In this document: positions 29,001-42,396 of the stretch, piece after piece
How the letters are laid out: each line of letters opens with the position of its first letter
Numbering within the stretch: position 1 is the first letter of the stretch
DNA from: Metopolophium dirhodum
Lineage: Eukaryota; Arthropoda; Insecta; Hemiptera; Aphididae
Direction: 5' to 3'
NCBI RefSeq assembly: GCF_019925205.1
Contig: NC_083562.1
Coordinates: 8,308,001 to 8,372,000, forward strand
DNA: 64,000 nucleotides
Notes under the pieces: model-generated
The model's input: the letters and a program-made list of their open reading frames with translations, nothing else
Databases searched by the model: none
What the model was told of the DNA's origin: nothing
Position numbers and translations under genes: made by a program

Positions 29001-29112
29001 TTTTTTTTTTTGCTATAATAATACTATCTATAATTATGTTTAAACGGATATTTCTATGTATACATATAACAAATACAAGTTAATACTAAGTATTTAAGTT
29101 AACATCAAACAT

Positions 29113-29445
29113 AATAATATTGAGATGTGGTACTGGATGCGTATGGAAAGGATACGTCGAATAAGCAGATAGGAAAACAAACGAAGAGCGGGTACTTGTA
29201 GAACTGCAGTTAAAGAAAACCGTGCATATTCATGGACGCGTTTTTCAACGCAACCGCAAGGTATTGGAGAATGGTTGGACATGTCACAGAAGAGTTTCAT
29301 CATATAATTATACAAGGATATGTTTATGATAGAAAACTGGGAACTATGGGGTCCTCGAAACTCTTATACAGTCCAAATTAAAAATTATGCAAAAGGTAAA
29401 ACTTTTAAGGACCTAAAGGAAAAAGTGACTATACAACTGGAGTTG
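29113..29445 (+). pseudogene. Decayed non-LTR retrotransposon, C-terminal end of reverse transcriptase ORF
   Basis: Read on the plus strand in shifting frames, the segment resembles the tail of a LINE ORF2. There is a basic WYWMRMERI stretch, then TNEERVLVEL, then a WRMVGHVTEEFHHIIIQGY stretch matching the usual [R]W[LIF]GH[VL] motif, then TFKDLKEK near the end. Frames change at least twice and stop codons intervene, so this is a fossil. It lies about 180 bp beyond the 3' end of the minus-strand gene at 29626-32741. Confidence 0.6.
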
Positions 29446-29552
29446 TAGACCAGAACCTATATCGGCTGAAAAGAAAAAACACATAAATGAAAAGTTTGAT
29501 ACATAATTATTAAATTATATATATATATAGATAGAGGGTACTTTAACAGGAA

Positions 29553-29558
29553 TTTATT
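29553..29558 (-). promoter_or_regulatory. AATAAA polyadenylation signal
   Basis: AATAAA on the minus strand, about 68 bases after the TAG stop of the four-exon gene. This is a normal distance for a short 3' UTR. Confidence 0.55.
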
Positions 29559-29625
29559 TTTGTAAAGCAAGCACGTGTCTGTCGATTGGTTTATTCGGTT
29601 CATTCTTGGCTATTGGACTCTTATG

Positions 29626-32600
29626 CTAAGATTCAGACGATGATCCCAGGCTCTCGTTCGAATCCGTAGAGCTATCACGATGGTTTATGTAGGTGTTGTC
29701 GGCAACCTGTTTACTTACACAAAACCTGATAATATCTTTTAACGTTTCATTGCTCCACATATCGTGAAAAGTCTTCAACATATGTGTTGGACAATTATAT
29801 TCACTGAGGGTCGTTGTGAAATGTTTCAACGCATACACATAAACGTTTTCAAATAATTGCAACCAGGATGTTTCGCTTAGACAGAATAGACACTGTTTGA
29901 CGTGGAAATCCAATAGTGACATTCGATCTCGAAGACAACCGCTAAACGTTGATAAAATTAACAATATTAAATTATAACCTATAAGCGCATAAAAACTATA
30001 GGTGTAGGTAATATAAATAGTTTAATATCAATTTAATTAGTGATAATTCTATAAAACGATTATAATTGTGTATATAAACCTATATATTCTATAGACCTTC
30101 TCTATGTTAAATTGTTTTTTTTTATTAAATACATGTTTTTTGACTGTACAATTTTTTAATAAATATATCGAACAATAATTGAGTGTTGTGATATTTATGA
30201 AAAAAAGGCGTGATCCACAGAATGAAGAAAAAATTATGAAATTAATAGAATTTTATGTGTAACATTTATTTTTTCGTTTCTTCTATTGTATATGTCTAAT
30301 ATATTATATACAATAAGACTATATACATTTATAAGCACTAAAAATTACATTAAACTCTACTGTAAATATGGTTAAACGAAACGAAATATAAAATTGGAAA
30401 AGTTTCCAAAAATAATAGATATTTAAAATACTTTTTGAATATTTTTACTGATTCAAAGAGTGGTAAAAAAAAAAATGAAGCAATTCTGAAGCACACGTCA
30501 TTCATTCTAAAACTAAAAGCTTATAGGTAATCACATTGATAATAAATTTTGTTTTATTTTTGGACATTAATTAAAAATGAAATAAAAATATTATACCTCA
30601 ACACTACGAAAAGTTCCATTAGGACCCATCGATAAAATACTCGTAACTTTAGGATGTAGCTGGGAGCCATTTTTTCCCCATTGACGGCATAAATTTGACA
30701 TTCATCACTTTGGAATGGGTTGCCGGTGAATTTATCGATGGCCTCTGGCCGCTCAGCCAACAAATCATATATCCAATTAAACACGGCTACGATATCTGCA
30801 TTTTCGGCCAAAGATTCAAAAAATGTTTCGTCTTCATCAGAAGCGTGACCTTCCAAAAATAACCTAGCGTGCCTTAGCACGGAATTGTGAACATGTTGAA
30901 AAGTCTGTAGTTCGTAAATGTCTTCAATGTGACGGAACATAAACAAAATGTTGTAATCGATTGTGCCATCGTATCCTCTGGAGACAGAAAATAAAACCAC
31001 AAAATTAGAGCTGCACAAAACAGAGCTCAAATATAATTTAAAATTGGTTTACAGTAAAAAACTAAAAACGGCAAACGCGACCATGGCGACTTCATATGAA
31101 TGCAGTTCTTTGTTAGCGGCTGCCACTTTATAAGCTTTCATCAGACCGTCCACCACTTTTGTTCCGTCACTAAATTTTAGGCGCCATGCGCGGACCGTTG
31201 TCAGTGCGTCCGTAAAATCTGGTCCCCAATTCTGATATGGTTCGTTTCCGAAAATATATCTAAAATTTATAACATATTTGCAACATTTGTTATCAGGTAA
31301 ACCAAAATTGAACGATTCTATATATTATTATATTTTGGAATTTACCACAGACCAGGGTATTATTAAATTATATAGGTATAAACAAATTGCATATTATTCA
31401 TTATTCGGAATCGGTTTATAATAACTGTAAATTGTTCGTTTTATTCCAAACTTAATATAATGTTGGATCTTGGATGTCAATAATATTTAAATCCCGAATG
31501 AAACTATTCTTGTAAAAGTACATTTTTTTACAATGTCCATGCATTCATAAACTCATATTAATTTATATAATTTTTTCCAAGGGGAAAAGTGCCCTGTATT
31601 GTCTCCATTTTCACCTAACTATTTTCCTGAAAGATAATTTCATAAGAACAATAACATCACAAAAACAATAAATCCCAAATTAATTTTTAGTCTTTGAAAA
31701 TTGTATTATTAGGTACCTAGATGTATATTATACGTGTACTAACATTATGTCATTTTGTAATATGTTTATAGTTTATACTTAATACTTATTACCTACCTAC
31801 TTTTGTTATCTTTTAGTTTGTATACTTATTATGTGGACACTAGAATAATGCATCGACGGACAATCGGTAAAATTTTAATTTTAAGTCAAAGTGGTACATT
31901 TTTAAGTATGTTATATTACATATTGTGCTACAATTATTATTGTATTATATTGAAATAATTTTTTTTTAAATTTATCAATAACGATCTAAAAGTATTGATA
32001 AATAAAAGATTAAAAGTACCTAAGTCATATACAATATATACAATATATACTAGTATATAATATAAATGCATATAATATAAATGCACACTAGCACACTACA
32101 TAATATATACCTATTATACACCTATAACTTATAAGTAATAACATTTAAAGACAATTAACTCGTGGTTTTTGTTTTCGTGAAATGGTTTGTCAGGAAAACG
32201 GATTCGGGATTTTGGTTTTTGTTAAATAATCGTTCGGTAAAATGGTGATTTGGGAAAAGTTTGGGGTGCCAGGTTACGCATAGGTACGCGTGTTGTTTTC
32301 TCTGCTTAAATCTAACGCTTGGCGGTCGCCCACCTATTACTAATACCTGTTGATCTGATGCAACCGATAATAGCGCAAGAAATTGTACAGCTTGTGGTAC
32401 AGCTGAAGTTTGGGAGGCGTCTGATAATATGGGTCAACTTTTTCCAGGTCTTGTGACATCACGTCGTATATTCTGTCAAACGCGCGGGACATGAGCCTGT
32501 CGTGGTACGTGTCTCCCAAGCTGCTAGTCGACGACCAACTGTCGTCCGCGGTGGCGATCGAGGATATCGTGTCATTGCAGCTGTCACCACCCGTCGAGGT

Positions 32601-32741
32601 CGCGTCGTTGTCTCCATACCGCTCGAACAAATCGAACACCAGTTGTCCGCACGTCTTGAGCACCATCACATCTAAAAGCTCGGTCTGGACCATGTTTTGG
32701 TCACCCGAATCGCATAATTCCACCACCTCAACGCACTCCAT
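29626..32741 (-). CDS. Four-exon gene for an unrecognised 432-residue protein
   Basis: Exons on the minus strand are 32741-32347, 31259-31053, 30977-30597 and 29941-29626. Donors are CAG|GTATTA, ACT|GTAAAC and GAG|GTATAA; acceptors are TTTTAG, TCTCCAG and GTTTAG. The phases join without a stop, giving 1299 coding bases. The ATG (AAAATATGG) follows an in-frame AT-rich leader. There is no signal peptide. Residues about 45-75 and the last 20 are rich in Ser, Thr and Asp/Glu (disordered); the middle is helical and rich in aromatic residues, for example FRHIEDIYELQTFQHVHNSV and NADIVAVFNWIYDLLAE. I recognise no domain or catalytic motif; it may be lineage-restricted. Codon use is more balanced than in the flanks, supporting a real gene. 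The antisense frame at 32491-32958 is a shadow. Confidence 0.75.
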
Positions 32742-32958
32742 ATTTTATTTGCGCTTTTTGATTTCTATAGCTATGGGTATAATATATAGAGCCGAAGTCC
32801 GATGTGACGATGTATTATATTACTATGCTCGATTATTTATTATTGTACCTACTCGATTGTTATTGGCAACAGCATATAATATTTGTAATATTATCAAACG
32901 GCATGTTTTTGAATTATTACCGCGTCGTTCATCGGGTAACGCACAGTACATCCACTGA

Positions 32959-33953
32959 TGGAACGTGATTAATAATATTTAATGTTATAAACCTGTTCTT
33001 TGCTATGATATACGTTGGGTAGTGTTGATAATCACTATTTTCACATATCTCGGGTACTCCTATTCCTTGAAGTAGGAAGCGATTTCTGGGAGAAAAATCT
33101 TTGATTGTCGGACTGTATCGTTGGTGACGGAAATACTGGTGATTTTCGTGAATCTCAAAATGTGTCCGAAATGAATCATCTTCCGGTTTATGCCCATGCT
33201 GTGTATTGACAGTTTTTGATCCAGAGACAAGTGGTTACTTGGATCGGATATAATATATATCTATAGAACAGCTGATTGTTCCAGTTTTCATGTAAATGTT
33301 AGTTGAATTTATAGGTACGTTTTTAGTCTAATGTATGTATATCACTTCCAGGTATAGGTACTTGGAATATCTGTTCCATCCTATTAATTTATGTATGTTC
33401 TGTTCTATTTTTATCGTATTCTTGTCACCCCCATAGGAGTGTCACTGTCTTCTTTCCTTCAACCAAAATAACTGATTAGTCCTCGAGCTAAGCTTTGGTC
33501 ACGTTAATCTGAGCTTGGATTTTTTCTACTGCGCGTATTGTTTTCCAATTTCAAAGTGAAGAACCACACCTGAAAACAGATTGATTTTTACTTGGTTAAA
33601 AAGGTTTGCTATATATATATATAATTACTGCCAGATTATACCAGTCGGATTTTTAGCATTTTTATGCGTCTAACGTAAGTGACCCTGCGGTGCTATGCAT
33701 ATAATATGCGTCCTATCATTTAAAAAAAACTAACACATTTTTGATTAATGTCACAACATTAACATATTATGGTAAATGATTAGTCAAATCCAATAAGTTA
33801 CATTAATAAACAAAAATAATATCTAATAAACAAATTAGTAAAAAATTAATATAAAATATATAAGTATTAATTTAGAGGCCTGGATAAATTTAAATATGAA
33901 AATATGTATAAATCACATCTTGTAAATTAAAGTTACGTGAATATAATTTACAG
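32959..33953. other. Intergenic DNA upstream of the minus-strand gene
   Basis: Moderately AT-rich DNA with no open frame worth calling. It should contain the promoter of the four-exon gene; TATATTAT-like strings lie 20-50 bp upstream of its ATG but none can be singled out. Confidence 0.5.
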
Positions 33954-34125
33954 ATTCAAAACAGATAAACTATATGAATTATTGTTCAAATTAGATATCG
34001 TGGTTAAACGTTATGTTATTGACGATTGTACAAATAATTTGTTTAAATCTACCGGAATCAAAAATGTATTCGAATACATTAAAAATTGCTTGATTATACC
34101 AAAATTTTCACGAATTAATGCTTAA
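33954..34125 (+). other. Candidate terminal exon, orphan
   Basis: A good acceptor (AATATAATTTACAG) is followed, after one base, by 56 open codons and TAA. The peptide begins FKTDKLYELLFKLDIVVKRY and is more varied than neighbouring frames. No upstream exon was found on the plus strand. It could be the last exon of a gene starting further left, a pseudogene fragment, or chance. Confidence 0.25.
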
Positions 34126-34234
34126 ATTCAAAAATTGTTTTTAATTAAAATAATAAATATTTTATTATTAGATTATGAGTGGTACGATGTAACTTTATAT
34201 TTGACTTTGACGGCTTCTACAGTTATACAGTTTA

Positions 34235-34800
34235 ATACCTACAAGAATAAAATTAACGAACCATCATAAATCATTTACTACCAGTGATTTTAATACATTT
34301 TGTCAACATTTGAACTTCAGGCACTCATAAAAAATTATTGTGGATTTATGCTTGACTTTTTTTTAATTTTCACTAATAGTAATACTTATGAGGAACGTTT
34401 TATTACATTTTTATGTTTTTCGACCATTCAAAAAAATTATTATCAAAAATAATTTAAAAAAACTAAATAAACTCGAAATTTTCTTATGTCTATATAAGTA
34501 GCTTAATATTTTAAAAATTGTGTAGTGCATAGAAACATAAACATTCAGTGAAAATTTCATGCATATACGGTGTTTTTTAGAAATGCGCTAAAAAAACCAG
34601 ATTGTTTTTTTTTAAAAACTGGATTTGGGTAAAAATATCAGTTTTTTGTAATTTGTTGTTTTGTTTTTTTGACGCCGGAATTTTTTACTTATGACCCCCA
34701 AAATACTAACTAGATTCACTTTCCTACCAGAAAGTTTGTTGAAGAAAATCGAAACATTTTTAGTGTCCCAAAATGTGATGATGAATGCAAATAAAAAAAA
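34235..34800 (+). repeat. Dispersed aphid-type repeat, copy 1
   Basis: Contains strings I recognise from an abundant aphid repeat: CACTCATAAAAAATTATT, AATACTTATGAGGAACG, GTGAAAATTTCATGCATATA and CCAGAAAGTTTGTTGAAGA. Parts recur at 37.7-37.9 kb (CGCTCATAAAAAACC, AATACTTATGGGGAG). No intact coding frame. The assignment to an aphid repeat is from recognition; the internal recurrence is seen directly. Confidence 0.55.
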
Positions 34801-36829
34801 ACACACATCATTGTAAATTCAATACATTCATCCGCTCAGAATCTAAAAGTAAAATGTAATTATAATAATATGATATATCATAATATTATATTATTGCGTT
34901 TACGATTTGACTGATGTAATTTATTTATTATTATTATTCAATTTGTAATAATAGGTAATTGTAATAAATAATGATACAATACTGGATCGTCGTTCGTGCA
35001 GGAATCAAAGGAGCGTGACCTGTGCCTTATCATTCTGCCTTTGTAAATGCGATCTGTGTTTTTGTGTTTGCAGATAATCTATAAAACCATGTAAATTTCG
35101 TACAACATGCAATTGAAAAACACAATAAATAATGCGAGTTTTGATACTTATATAGTAATGTTATTGCAATCGAATTTATACGTTTTTTAGTACAATAAAT
35201 ATAATAACACCCGAGCTTTAATAATAACATAATAAATTATCTTTATGATTAACAAACGAAAATATTTTCTATAGATTATTAGCAATATTTTTGTTTTTTT
35301 TTTATTAAATATTGATTACATTTATCAAATTTTATCGTCTAAAATAAAACTGTTCTTTTTTATTTTTGACTAGTGATTTAAATTACCTCCCTACCTATAT
35401 AGTTATATAATTTAATAAACTTAATTAGTAAAAAGAAAAATTTTCAATGAAATTTAGCATGTCATGATTCATATTATAGTTATCCACCTTCAAACCTGTT
35501 ACAAATTATTATCAATTTAAATCCACTTACCTTACACTATGAGTGCCCCTTGTTGAATTTTGAACTGGGCTGTAATGTCTGTATAATTGATGACGAATGA
35601 CTATCATTATAGAAATAAATCTGTTCGGTACATCTGAGGATTGTACATTGGATTTTTCACCGTGGTTAGAACTGTTACTATTTACCAAAACCATAATAAA
35701 TATATGAAATCATTTTTCTATACTTTGGCGAGTATAGAATTCAATAAAATAAAAAAGTTACGATAGCGCTCATATCTAGCTCAATTCTAGCGCTCTAATT
35801 GGTTTATATTTACTGCAGAGTGCAGACACAATAATGTTCTAAAAGTTTAATTGTGTTATTCATGTTATTCACTTAATCATATTTGATAATACTACTCAAT
35901 ATTTTTAATAGTGAAAATATTATACATTTTATTCCTAGCTTAAAGATTAGGTGTATTGAAAATAAAAACCTTTTATTTTTAAGAATCGTAAATAATTTAT
36001 AAAAACTATTAATAGGTTGAAATTATGAATGAACTATACTCATTCCAGATTTTCAGATTTGCCACTCGGTGGTACTTGGATGCCATACCCATTAGCCATA
36101 TTTTATAATTTAGTTATTATACAGTTTGATGAAGGTTAGATAACTGGATGAACAGCTCATCTATGTCCAATCTAATTTTCATTTTTTGTTATACCTATTG
36201 TAAATTATCTATATGCATTGAACCCGAGATGGCGAGATGGTAACATAATATTATTATGATTCATATACATATATACACTATATACGAATACAATATAGTA
36301 CTTTGTTCATAGTAGGTATACATTGATATCAGTCCAATAAAATTTTTTTAAAAAAATAGAGAAAACTTTTTTTTTCTCACAGGCATAACTTATTAATTAA
36401 ATCATTGTTTGTCCATATATTATCATATTAATAATACAATAATAATAATTGCTTATATGCCGGGATATAATTGTATAACACCTTACATAATGTAGGTATA
36501 TGCCCCGTTCAATGTGCTAATATGACCTTAAAATTTAAAAATTTAAAATTTAAATATCGTAATATTCGTAATAATGTAGGTATAGAAATAAAATTGTTGG
36601 TGTCAACTATAATTTAATATCTAAAAAACTAAAATATAAAATATCATATTTTGTTGTGACTAAAGAAACAAAAAAAAAGGTAGGCAAACATCTTCCATGT
36701 ATGGGGACAGTAAAAACAATTGTAGCAATATACAAATATAGTAGGTAGGTAGTGCTTGTTGATAACAATTATAATACAGTTATAATTTTAAATAACTGTT
36801 ACATAAAATATTAATCCATATAGGTAATG
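34801..36829. other. AT-rich intergenic DNA
   Basis: No gene or recognisable element. Short frames at 35030-35230 lack splice context. Confidence 0.55.
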
Positions 36830-37990
36830 CGTTCATTAATCAATAAAATTGCCAATATTGATGAAAAAATAGTTCTTATCTATCTCAAAAAATAGAACAA
36901 AAATAAAAAAAAAACCACAAAAAATGACGACAAGTGTGTTATGGTGTTGTTTAATTTTATTTCGATTACATAAAGACATTGTATACGAAAACAATTTTGA
37001 GTATCGAGCGAAGACCCTATATTTTATGATATTATTGCTATCAAAATAATTTATTTTACTATTAGACATTAAAAATATAGTGGTTTGAATTAATTTCATC
37101 CAAAAAAAGTTCATTCGAAAACGTCAATCCGACATTGTGTGTAAATATAAGTTATAACAATATGTATACCTACTAAAAAAAAACAAATTTAGGAGAAGCA
37201 ATGCCAACAGCAGAACTCTTTCTCCGATTCTCGATTTGACGTGGAATAACAATAAAAAAAATTGGGTACAGCACTACTGTACAGTAGTTGTTGAGCATGT
37301 CGTTGTTATATTTGAATTCAATGATAAACTATTGTATACGAAAAACGATTCTGAGTGGAGACGTTGTGTCATACTTGTATAAATAGTAAAGTTTAATAGT
37401 TAAACAATTCTGTTATAAGAATCTAAAATGGCTATAAAAAGAATGACTTTCCTGTGAATTTTTTTATTTGAAAGAGGTAGAAAAACTAGTTGGGAACCTT
37501 CTATTAAAATGTTTTATGTTAGCTATGAAAAGAAAAACTTTTATGAATTTCTAACTGTAAAATAATTTAATTTACAAAAAATTAAAAAATCATGGCTATT
37601 AATAGCTCAAAAAAGTCAAGCATTTGGCAAGTCTATAGGATTATTCTTTTTTGAACTACAACAAAATATAATTGATAGATGAAAATTCGTTAATTAACGG
37701 ATGATAATCCAATATCGTAAACATTTTAAATTCAAACGCTCATAAAAAACCAATATTAGTTTCCGGTAAACTTTTTTTTTTGTTTAAGGTAGGAATACTT
37801 ATGGGGAGTTTTCTATGTAAATGTTTATTGTTAGCTATGACAGGAAAAAACTTTTATGTATTTCTAACTGATAGATAGTTAGAACATTTTAAAAATTTTA
37901 ATGAATTTTGTCAAAATTTTAAATTTAAATGCATGTAAAAATAATCTTGGCAATGTATCTTTAATATTTTTGAACATATATAACGAAACT
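36830..37990 (+). repeat. Dispersed aphid-type repeat, copy 2
   Basis: Shares strings with copy 1 and, in inverted orientation, with copy 3. At 37.34 kb it has CGAAAAACGATTCTGAGTGG; the reverse complement of 40.33-40.38 kb has CGATTCTGAGCGGAGACGG. A TGGGTA...CTGTACAGTAG stretch at 37.26-37.29 kb matches the complement of 40.46-40.50 kb. Two imperfect repeats of a TTTATGTTAGCTATGA-type segment lie at 37.51 and 37.83 kb. Confidence 0.55.
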
Positions 37991-38433
37991 TGCATGGACC
38001 CTAAGATTAAATTAAATGTTTCAGTTGCTTTTATGAATATATGACTTTATCAAATAATCAAAAAATCATTGAAAACATTTAAGGACGAATGGATTAACTC
38101 ATTATAGCCAATTATGATTGTATTCAAAATAAGAAATACTAAAGCCCAGTCATTGTGATGAATTTATCAAATTGATCAGTTATCATAATGATATTATTAT
38201 TATAATTATATACACATCTAATTTCCATTATAAATGACTGACTCCTAATAATGTAAATATTTGGTTAAAAATGAAATAATGAACAATAATATATGTCATG
38301 GAATTTAGTTGTACTTGATTTTGTGTAAGCATTGCATCAACCAAACGTTCTAAAATAAAAAGTTTCAACAGGCTTTACTTTACTCATACATATTAATATA
38401 CTGGAAACGGGCAATCCATTCCAGAGAAAAAAA
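37991..38433. other. Upstream region of gene G1
   Basis: AT-rich DNA before the first gene of the array. It lacks the GTTC-N5-GAAC upstream element found before G2, G3, G4 and the last copy, so G1 has a different promoter region. Confidence 0.5.
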
Positions 38434-40909
38434 ATGCTTTTCGTCAAATTGCTTTTTATTCTTTTCATTGGGAAATGTTTTGAAAACGTGATATTTGCTG
38501 CTGTAAGTATATATTACAAGAACTTACTATTCTATTATTATATTAATCAGTAGTTGTATGCTTTATAACTAATAAAATATACTCATATAAAAATAAATGC
38601 TTTTACATGGCTATATGTATAATAATTTTCAGTACAATCCATTGCTAACTTACACAATACGATTTCATAAAGTGTCATTTCAACCGAACTTCACTGGAAA
38701 TTATACAATTGACAAGTATAGAGAAAAAGAATTCATTAACGGATTTCTTTCACTTGACTCACCACAAACAATAGACAAAGTAGGTAATTAATACAATTAA
38801 ATATAAAAAAAGTAGATAGGTAATATACCTACAGTAAAAAATGTCATAATACTATAGAGCTTATATAATATATTATAGTAGTTATATCGAAAAGATTATA
38901 TACGAATTGTTAACAATAATATAAATGGTAAAATATGGCTCATGATATATTTATTTGAGGATTAATTAATAATTTATCTATATGAACGACGATACAATAT
39001 GACATGCGTGTAAACGTTTTTTAAAGATTGTCGTAGTATTTCAACGTTGTAATCCAGAAGGCGTGAACTGTGAGTATTTCCAATCATGGTCAATGACAGA
39101 TCTTTGTCCTAAATTAAGGGACAAGAACCAAATATGGTCCAGTTGGTATGGAGCATTTGATCCGACGCCGATTTGTCCAGTAAAAAAAGTAAGAAATATT
39201 ATCATCTTTACCTATATTATATTAATTGTATTAAATTATACATCTGAAGTTATGCTTTTTTTTAAATTTTTCCATCCTTTTTAATATGTCATAATATTAT
39301 GATATTTAAAACTAGGATATAACAATGTTATGGATACAATAAGATTATATTTTACACTCATTATGATATATTATAGATTCTAAGCGATGAATGAATACGT
39401 TTTAAAATGATGTGTTATTATTTTTTTTTTTTGGTGCCTATAATATCACTTTTTTAACAGAAAAAATATTTCAACTTTGTAGGTGTCGTTTAGTAGCAAA
39501 TTGAATCTAGTTGTTAAAAATATAAAAATTACCGCAAGGAAAACCAGAAATAACGGGAATATTAATAGAGAACACCATAGCAGTATTTGACCAAAAACGA
39601 TTTTGTTGTAATTCAAAAATGATTAACCACATACCTAATTATACTTCAAATTATTACCGAATATTTTAACTATCAAATTATAGACATGACATGATGAAAT
39701 TTAAAAAATATTTTGGTTCTCAAGCTGTATATACAGTGGTTTTCAACCGGTGTACCACGAGCATTTTCTAGACCCTACAGTCTAGAATCTAGACGATCCA
39801 TGAATTTTTGAAGGTTTTTTTTAAAGTAGGTAGGTACAGCCTCGTATATCTAATTTTGTATAAACAATAAATAAAAAAAAGTATTTGATGAAGAAAAATG
39901 TGTTCACGTGTCGTGTTTAAAAAAGGATTGAAAACCACTGGGCACTGATTCACATAGGTAATATTAATTTGAAATGTTCAACTTTAAGATTCTGAGCTGA
40001 GCGAGGAAGCTAGTGGTTATACAATGTCGTTTATTTTTTTATTTTTTTCTATCCTGTTTATAACATTTCTACCAGGAGGAGTGCTTCGATTTCAACATAA
40101 TATAGTGTCTTATCTTTTGGAAAATTGGATAAAAATGGTACTTTAGACAGGTCATTTAATGCCACGGGTAAAATCACCGATAAGTTACGAAAACCCGCTA
40201 GAAAGGGGATTTTAATTTCTAACGCTTTGTTTATCAGCATAGAAACGAATAAAAAATAATAATATTATAATAATTCAACTAATTATAAAAATATCAACTT
40301 TACAGGCTATAATAAATAATAACAATATAAAATATCTAGACTGACAAACCGTCTCCGCTCAGAATCGTTTTTCTTATACAATGATATTATATTATACTAT
40401 ATTATATTATTGGATTCAACTTTAATACAATCCATTATACATTGACCCACTTGTAACCTACTGTACAGCGGAGTGACATCCACTACCCATTTTTTTTGTT
40501 TTATTTTGTAATATTTTTTGTTTAGGCAATAAGCTTGAACAGTAAGATTGCTTACATGAAAATAAAGTTTCAAAAACATTATATTAACATTAACAGTAAT
40601 ATTAATGACATACTTGAAAATATCGTGATGAAATACATAATATTATTTAATATTTTATTTTATCGGTACTCATTTATTGGATATTGCAATTTAACCTAGT
40701 AATTAACATTGAATATTTAGGTGGATTCTTTTATAAGAAATGGAACTATTGATTTTGCTCAAGCAGTTCGATGGTATCCTGATGTCGTTAACTATCAATG
40801 GAAAGTGACGCAAAAGTTTTATGCCGGTGAACGTTATATAGGTACTTACACATTTGAAGTATCAGTGTTTGGCTACAGGAAAAGAAACAAAAAACCATCA
40901 AAACAATAA
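38434..40909 (+). CDS. G1: secreted CheB/DUF1091-like protein (188 aa)
   Basis: Exons 38434-38502, 38633-38779, 39027-39188 and 40721-40909; all introns are phase 0 with GT-AG ends (GTAAGT, GTAGGT and GTAAGA donors). Exon 1 encodes only a signal peptide (MLFVKLLFILFIGKCFENV), and the mature chain starts near YNPLLTYTIRF. Exon 3 holds four cysteines: QRC, VNC, DLC and ICP, with the core KNQIWSSWYGAF between the last two. Exon 4 is a beta-strand-like tail ending in FEVSVFGYRKR. N-glycosylation sites are NFT, NYT and NGT. The cysteine and aromatic layout resembles insect CheA/CheB and DUF1091 proteins of the GM2-activator/ML type, which in flies are secreted in taste organs. This family link is inferred. 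Intron 3 carries an inverted dispersed repeat. G1 is the most divergent intact member. Confidence 0.85.
40010..40560 (-). repeat. Dispersed aphid-type repeat, copy 3 (in G1 intron 3)
   Basis: Inverted relative to copy 2. The complement shares the CGATTCTGAG[T/C]GGAGACG string and the CTGTACAGTAG stretch. Minus-strand frames here (40058-40240 and 40397-40579) belong to the repeat and are not genes. Confidence 0.55.
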
Positions 40910-42388
40910 AATGTAATATCATTTCAAGTATTTTAGTATTTTGAAATTTATTTAACCATTACCGTACTATATCATTTTATTAAAAACCACACTTACAACT
41001 ATTTATATTCTGAAACTAAGTAATATAATATATTTTTATCATCTTATTATTATTTGTGTGTGCTTACATAATTTAGCTTGGAACAATGGTGTTATTATAC
41101 TCATTATTAATATTAATAAAATAAACTTAATATCGTTTGTTGTACGTTTCATTTGAATACAATTTATATCTGGTTTATTATATACGTAAATTGAACGTAT
41201 ATAAATACGATAGGTATACGCCACATATTTATTAATTTATAATAATAAATAAATTTTTAGTTTTTTGAAATAGTTTGCGTAGGTACGTATAATAATGGTA
41301 TTAATGGTCCCTATATTGAAAAATATGTAGACATTTTAAAATGTTTATGGAAAAACAATATATTGTTAAATATTCCAATAATATATCAGTTTAACGCGAT
41401 AAAATAAAATATTATAGTCGAAATGCATACCACGATATAAACTATAAATAAATATGGGTAGTTACCAATTGGTCAGGGAATTAACGGAATTTTATAACAA
41501 TATATTATGTGACCATTTAAATGTTATTAAAAAAAAAATAACCATCTTATTAACATTTTATCTAGGTGACGGCTGTCACACAGTTCAGAGAATATTTTAT
41601 GTTATGTGTGATGTATTATTACAGTAATACCTATCTACAATAAGCTGAATAAAATGTAATTGTTTCAAATTTTCCCTGCTCCCGTAGTCCAGTATTTCAT
41701 TCTATTTTAATAGTTTTATACGCATTTACCATTAGAAGTAACGCAGTTAAAAAAAATATGGATATTTTAAGTTTTGTTTAATTTATTACAATATACATAT
41801 TACTATGACTTATTGTAGGCATACTTTATAATATATGTATATTATATATTTCTTACTACATACGATAAATTTCATTATTATATCAAATGCAAGAAAATAT
41901 TCAAAACAATGACAAAAGTATTGGGAGAACTCATCATCTAATAAATTAAAAAAGTACTGAAAAATTGGACATTACCCAAAACTTTCACAGACGACCACAA
42001 AAATATCACTTATAACAAAGTTTTTTTGTTAAAACCCTGTATCTTTAACTCTTATATTTTAAATCCAAATTTTATACCATGTTCAGTGAACCTCCCGGTG
42101 AACTCTTGGTCACTGAAATCTTTTCCGCAATTCAGAGAATTCAATTCGTAGAATGTTTGTAATTTGTTCTCGATAAAACGTCTGCTTTTAAAGGTGCGTC
42201 CGTTAGAGGTTGGTTCACAGTAATTTCATTAGTGTAAATGTACACAATGTTAATTTACTTTGAATCTTGAAGCCTATTTTTATGTCAAAAAAAAGTAATT
42301 AAATAAATAGCACAGCTATAAAAATTTAACACGTTATAAGAAAATTAACGTAATAAAAAAAATATTAAATTTATAAAACTCGAAATGC
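40910..42388. other. G1 3' flank
   Basis: Holds the G1 3' UTR (AATAAA overlaps the stop codon at 40905-40910) and AT-rich DNA. No open frame of note. It is repeated at 48487-49621 and 51096-51395. Confidence 0.6.
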
Positions 42389-42396
42389 ATTATACG

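Noticed and set aside
32491..32958. 155-codon plus-strand frame
   Set aside because: It is antisense to exon 1 of the four-exon minus gene, whose splice phases are consistent; treated as a shadow.
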